From: Filosporella fistucella
Taxonomy: Eukaryota > Ascomycota > Leotiomycetes > Helotiales
Assembly: GCA_030077755.1 (NCBI GenBank)
Contig: JAQJZZ010000008.1
Span: forward strand, 1,798,001 to 1,862,000
Reading direction: 5' to 3'
DNA: 64,000 nt
The notes under the pieces were generated by a model, which had not been told where the DNA came from, made no database searches, and saw nothing but the letters and a program-made list of their open reading frames with translations. Below are positions 61,869 to 64,000 of this stretch, one piece after another (position 1 is the stretch's first letter; each line of letters opens with the position of its first letter). The position numbers were made by a program, and so were the translations under genes.

Positions 61869-64000
61869 TCAAGAAGAATACCGCTAGGATAGTGTATATT
61901 TCATGAGTCCTGGGGTTAGATTATCCAATTCAGAGCTTGACATCAACTCCAAATATTCTCCATTATCTTGGCATTCTAATGAACACCGAATCGATATGTG
62001 ATCACAGTGTAAAAAGCTTCAGTAAATTCAAAACAGTAGTTTTACCAGAAGAAAATTCGAGATTGCTGCTAAGCGGCGCGATTGTTCACGGCGGATCATT
62101 ATTTGATACTACTTCCTAACAATTCTAGCAGGGTGGGACATAATTTGCTCCATGAGAAGATTGAAATGGTATGAAAATATTCAAAATATAGGTCATGCTA
62201 GACTCAAGATAATTGACGCAATCCGCTATACGTTCACTGAGTTAAGGATAACTTGGTTGATACGGATTTGGAAAACATGGTCTGAGCCCAACTATCTTGA
62301 TTGGCCAACACTCGCACTGTTGCTGCCTTCGTCCGCGGCTCAAAACCCCTCCTTAATCGACTGGCCGAGGTGATTACTACCTTTTAACTCGCCAGACATA
62401 CAGCTAAACATGGGATTCCAACGAAAGCTCCTCTTGTCAGATCTGGATCCTTCGGAGTGAATATGACTCACGAATCTCCCGCTCTAACATATTGAGGTTA
62501 CGTATATCACCATAATGATATTTTGTATTCATACGCAATGTGAGACGGAAGGCACTAATAGTTCATGACAATGTCTATTTTTCAGGACAAGATTGAAGCT
62601 GCATGATGCTACCTGGGCTGTTACCGCCTCGGGAATTGCATGTTTTGCCTTAGGACCGAGTGACGATGTGTACTTTGATACAAACGGGAGTACATGTCCT
62701 GGAGAACCGAAATCATTACAAAGACAACCTCACACCGCATCTATGCTGTATATGTCGAACGATGGCGTCAAGCTAAGTTGTTGAGATGCAAAAACCAACC
62801 TCACAATAAAGGAGAATTACTTTCTTCTGCCTTGAGGATGCAATAACATGAACCCTTATTTGACCTCGTAGGTGAGACTTGTTTCAACGGAACTTCGCGG
62901 CTTGCTGGTCCGGTTCAAGGCTCGAACTCTCAGGAACACATAGCCGGAAGCCTCCAATTTCCCAAAGATTTTCAGGTATTCATAATACCTCATCCCTAAT
63001 AAAGATGAAGGAGATGAAGATACCCGTAAATCTGAAAAATTACAGGCCTCCTAAATTGTATTGCCTGTATAACCGCGCGTGATATCGTTATCAAGTGTTC
63101 CACTCTGAGGGTAAATTTTGCTTGCAACCCACCGCTTTAACTTTAGTGCGGTACTCGTACAGTAAAAAATTCTAGCGGCCGGCCACAGACAGACATCCCA
63201 AAAGAGCCCTAACATCTCCATTTTCACACGACGACAGTGCAAAGAATTTCTTTCGATCTTACCAGCCTACCGAGGTCGGTCTCTCTTTGCACGGCTCAAG
63301 GCTTCAAGAGATTATCATCTCTCGAGTTCTTTGCTGCTCGCCACACCGACGAGTACGTGCCACACGTTTCCGACCACAGTGGTACCTAGTCAAACGCTCG
63401 AGACTGAACTCTCCTTCCATTGCTGACTTGTTCGGACTCAACGGCACATCAAAAATCATCTCAAGGCATCTAGCTTGTGGATACTGTGATCATTCAAGGT
63501 TGGTCCTCTATTTTGAACGTCACTTTGAGCTTTTACGTTCCGTGCCGGATATTTCACGCAGGACTAATTATGCCCGATTCTACACCCCATTCTCCCGCAG
63601 ATTTCATTCACGACAGAAACTTTCATCTTCTGCTAGAATCACAAAACTAATATTCACTGTCCCAGATCTCCTGTTAACTCGAGGTCGTGCGAGCACCTTC
63701 TGTGTCACTAAGCATACCCACTCGTATTTCTATCAACGCGATCTTGAACTCGGTTTCTAAGTACTTTACAACGACCTGTTCTTTAATACCCATTTTCTTT
63801 CGCAAATTTCTTTCTGACCGACGGAATTCCAACACTTGCGCGACCGAAACTCCCCGATTGTCTGTTCTTTCAAATACCAAATCGTCCTTCGAAGCGAAAA
63901 GATCTGCTTCAACCCTCCGTACCAAGCATCTCCCACTGTTATTTGGGTTCTGAGTTAGCCGTGCGGAGAGGTCGAATAAACCTCTCCGGACATCCAGAGC
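61869..64000. other. Right-edge stretch without a supportable gene
   Basis: About 2.1 kb. 61869-63180 is AT-rich with no recognisable frame. From about 63200 the plus strand becomes C/T-rich (TCTTTC, CTCGCC-type), like the promoter and leader of a gene lying beyond the right edge. Open frames at 63287-63760 (non-ATG start) and 63687-63953 have no known motif. A 9-bp hairpin at 63964-63988 is listed separately. Confidence 0.35.
63964..63988. other. Perfect 9-bp hairpin near the right edge
   Basis: CGGAGAGGT and ACCTCTCCG pair perfectly around the 7-nt loop CGAATAA. It lies in what may be the leader of a gene beyond the window; no function is implied. Confidence 0.6.

Overview
The window is nuclear DNA of a filamentous ascomycete (Pezizomycotina). 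The evidence is many spliced genes with introns mostly 47-65 nt long (GT-AG, CTAAT-like branch sites), fungus-specific protein families (modin-like, DUF3824-like, PhoD-like phosphatase, GPI Ser/Thr wall protein, CSP-1/Nrg1-type zinc finger), and stop codons in dead genes that look like C-to-T (RIP-type) mutation. I suspect Leotiomycetes from overall protein flavour, but that is only an impression.

Layout. 1-3230: VPS26 (partial, retromer), LSM8 (U6 snRNP) and an inosine/uridine-type nucleoside hydrolase. 3969-9819: three conserved fungal genes of unknown function. 10130-15792: a mitochondrial PARL/Pcp1-type rhomboid protease and a nine-exon PhoD-like phosphatase. 16410-18788: a gene with a basic, AT-hook-like domain directly followed by an omega-type glutathione transferase; the two can be read as separate genes or as one spliced fusion. 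19293-24479: the fungal phosphoketolase/acetate kinase pair, head to head. The phosphoketolase is a pseudogene (four CAR-to-TAR stops, a one-base frameshift, a lost splice donor), whereas acetate kinase is open and relies on a GC-AG intron. 26601-27950: a dead Tc1/mariner (DD34E) transposon with terminal inverted repeats and TA duplication, followed by about 3.7 kb without a supportable gene. 31632-37633: a C2H2 regulator, then PRP31 and CLF1, two spliceosome genes sharing a 192-bp divergent promoter. 39450-48930: DUF3824-like RS-rich protein, GPI-anchored wall protein, modin-like membrane protein, COX19. 50934-53186: NPR3 (GATOR1/SEACIT). 54628-56385: a bHLH transcription factor with a very long loop and apparently a long pyrimidine-rich leader. 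60705-61868: SFT2 (Golgi traffic). 61869-64000: no supportable gene.

Most genes are housekeeping and unrelated in pathway; the clear functional pairs are phosphoketolase with acetate kinase, and PRP31 with CLF1 (LSM8 is a third splicing gene in the window). No tRNA, rRNA or CRISPR was found by eye. Exon boundaries were worked out by hand from splice signals, reading-frame phase and remembered family conservation; they have not been checked against transcripts or databases.
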